Positions 6,870 through 7,100 of a DNA stretch of 7,100 bases are shown here, piece after piece. Position numbers and translations under genes: made by a program. The stretch's first letter is position 1. Each line of letters opens with the position of its first letter. This stretch comes from Cyanobacteriota bacterium (GTDB lineage: Bacteria; Cyanobacteriota; Cyanobacteriia; Leptolyngbyales; Leptolyngbyaceae), in NCBI GenBank assembly GCA_027482985.1, contig JAIXVO010000178.1, forward strand, positions 1 through 7,100. The letters run 5' to 3'. The notes beneath the pieces were generated by a model. That model saw nothing but the letters and a program-made list of their open reading frames with translations, was not told the origin of the DNA and did no database searches.

Positions 6870-6931
6870 GGCGACGTGACTCGTACTTGTACCCAAGCCC
6901 CATCACCCCATGCCGCTGATCTCACGTCGCC
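6870..6931. repeat. Perfect 10-bp inverted repeat flanking a 42-nt spacer
   Basis: GGCGACGTGA (6870-6879) is the exact reverse complement of TCACGTCGCC (6922-6931). Such a pair can form the base of a stem in RNA, or mark the ends of a small inserted element. The spacer holds the smaller palindromic pair GTACTTGTAC (6883-6892). No target-site duplication or transposase is visible, so the nature of this element is open. Confidence 0.55.
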
Positions 6932-7052
6932 GCCCAAACCCTACTACCAGAAATCATCACACCCCCTTGGCCCATCTCAGGGGACAATCTCAACAACGTC
7001 GCAACCAGTGCATGAATGCGTAGCCCCAGCGTTGCCCTCTGGAGGGGGTTCG

Positions 7053-7070
7053 GGGGACGCAGCCGTCCCC
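7053..7070. repeat. G/C-rich hairpin within a G-tract block
   Basis: GGGGACG (7053-7059) pairs with CGTCCCC (7064-7070) around CAGC, giving a 7-bp GC-rich stem. It is flanked by G runs at 7044-7048, 7052-7056, 7078-7083 and 7087-7092. No T-run follows on the plus strand, so it is not a typical terminator. G-tract sequences of the CCCCCCAAACCCCCC type recur between genes in several cyanobacteria, which suggests a dispersed repeat cut by the window edge. Confidence 0.45.
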
Positions 7071-7100
7071 TGAATTCGGGGGGTTTGGGGGGCTGCCACC

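Larger units (their letters stand above)
6464..7100. other. Long non-coding region upstream of the operon, probable promoter region
   Basis: About 640 bases with no open frame that resembles a known protein. The region should contain the minus-strand operon promoter, but no hexamer pair stands out; a -10-like TTATGA (minus strand, near 6682-6687) is only weakly supported and has no good -35. It contains a 7-bp inverted repeat with an all-T loop (6786-6805), four ATCG-cored direct repeats (6836-6868), a 10-bp inverted repeat with a 42-nt spacer (6870-6931) and a G-rich hairpin block (7044-7092). A weak 72-codon minus-strand frame with two hydrophobic stretches overlaps the GH57 start. No tRNA or other recognisable RNA gene was seen. 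Confidence 0.5.

Noticed and set aside
6876..7073. 65-codon plus-strand frame in the upstream spacer
   Set aside because: It is a low-complexity Ser/Pro/Thr product with no Shine-Dalgarno or domain, and runs through the inverted and G-rich repeats.
6990..7100. Minus-strand frame open to the right edge (GGSPPNPPNSGDG...)
   Set aside because: It is 36 codons of Pro/Gly-rich translation from the G-tract repeat, ends in TGA and resembles no known protein terminus.
6464..7100. A tRNA or other known RNA gene in the long spacer
   Set aside because: No cloverleaf with T-loop GTTCGA-type motif and no signature of tmRNA, SRP RNA, RNase P or Yfr1 was found by reading both strands.

Overview
The window looks like a chromosomal segment of a cyanobacterium, probably a filamentous or Leptolyngbya/Oscillatoria-like one (inference). 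I find 21 copies of the HIP1 octamer GCGATCGC by eye. A heptanucleotide tandem repeat (TCCTGAC, i.e. GGAGTCA on the other strand) of the kind common in filamentous cyanobacteria lies between two genes. The genes read as cyanobacterial versions of their families, and Shine-Dalgarno sequences are weak or absent.

Layout. Positions 1-112 (+) hold the last 36 codons of a class B penicillin-binding protein, most likely PBP2 (mrdA). Positions 113-324 are a convergent intergenic spacer with a good intrinsic terminator hairpin, a HIP1-based hairpin and the heptamer array. From 6418 (or 6463) down to 325, four genes run on the minus strand in the order GH57/DUF3536 protein, truB, LD-carboxypeptidase, TPR-like/rhomboid membrane protease. 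Gaps are 45 nt, 9 nt and then an 11-nt overlap, so they look like one operon. About 640 bases beyond the GH57 start (6464-7100) hold no convincing gene. They carry several inverted and direct repeats, a G-rich hairpin element and no HIP1 site; the operon promoter should lie here, but I cannot place it with confidence.

How the genes relate. LD-carboxypeptidase (murein tetrapeptide trimming) and the convergent PBP2 (murein cross-linking during elongation) both concern peptidoglycan, but they lie on opposite strands. TruB modifies U55 of tRNA. The GH57 protein probably acts on an alpha-glucan or another cytoplasmic glycan; its substrate is unknown. The rhomboid is an intramembrane serine protease with an extra membrane anchor and a helical-repeat domain. 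The operon mixes housekeeping functions and I see no obvious single pathway. I found no mobile element, CRISPR array, tRNA or rRNA. This is mostly an ordinary core region; the most unusual parts are the rhomboid fusion, the Cys/His-rich segment in the GH57 protein and the structured upstream spacer.
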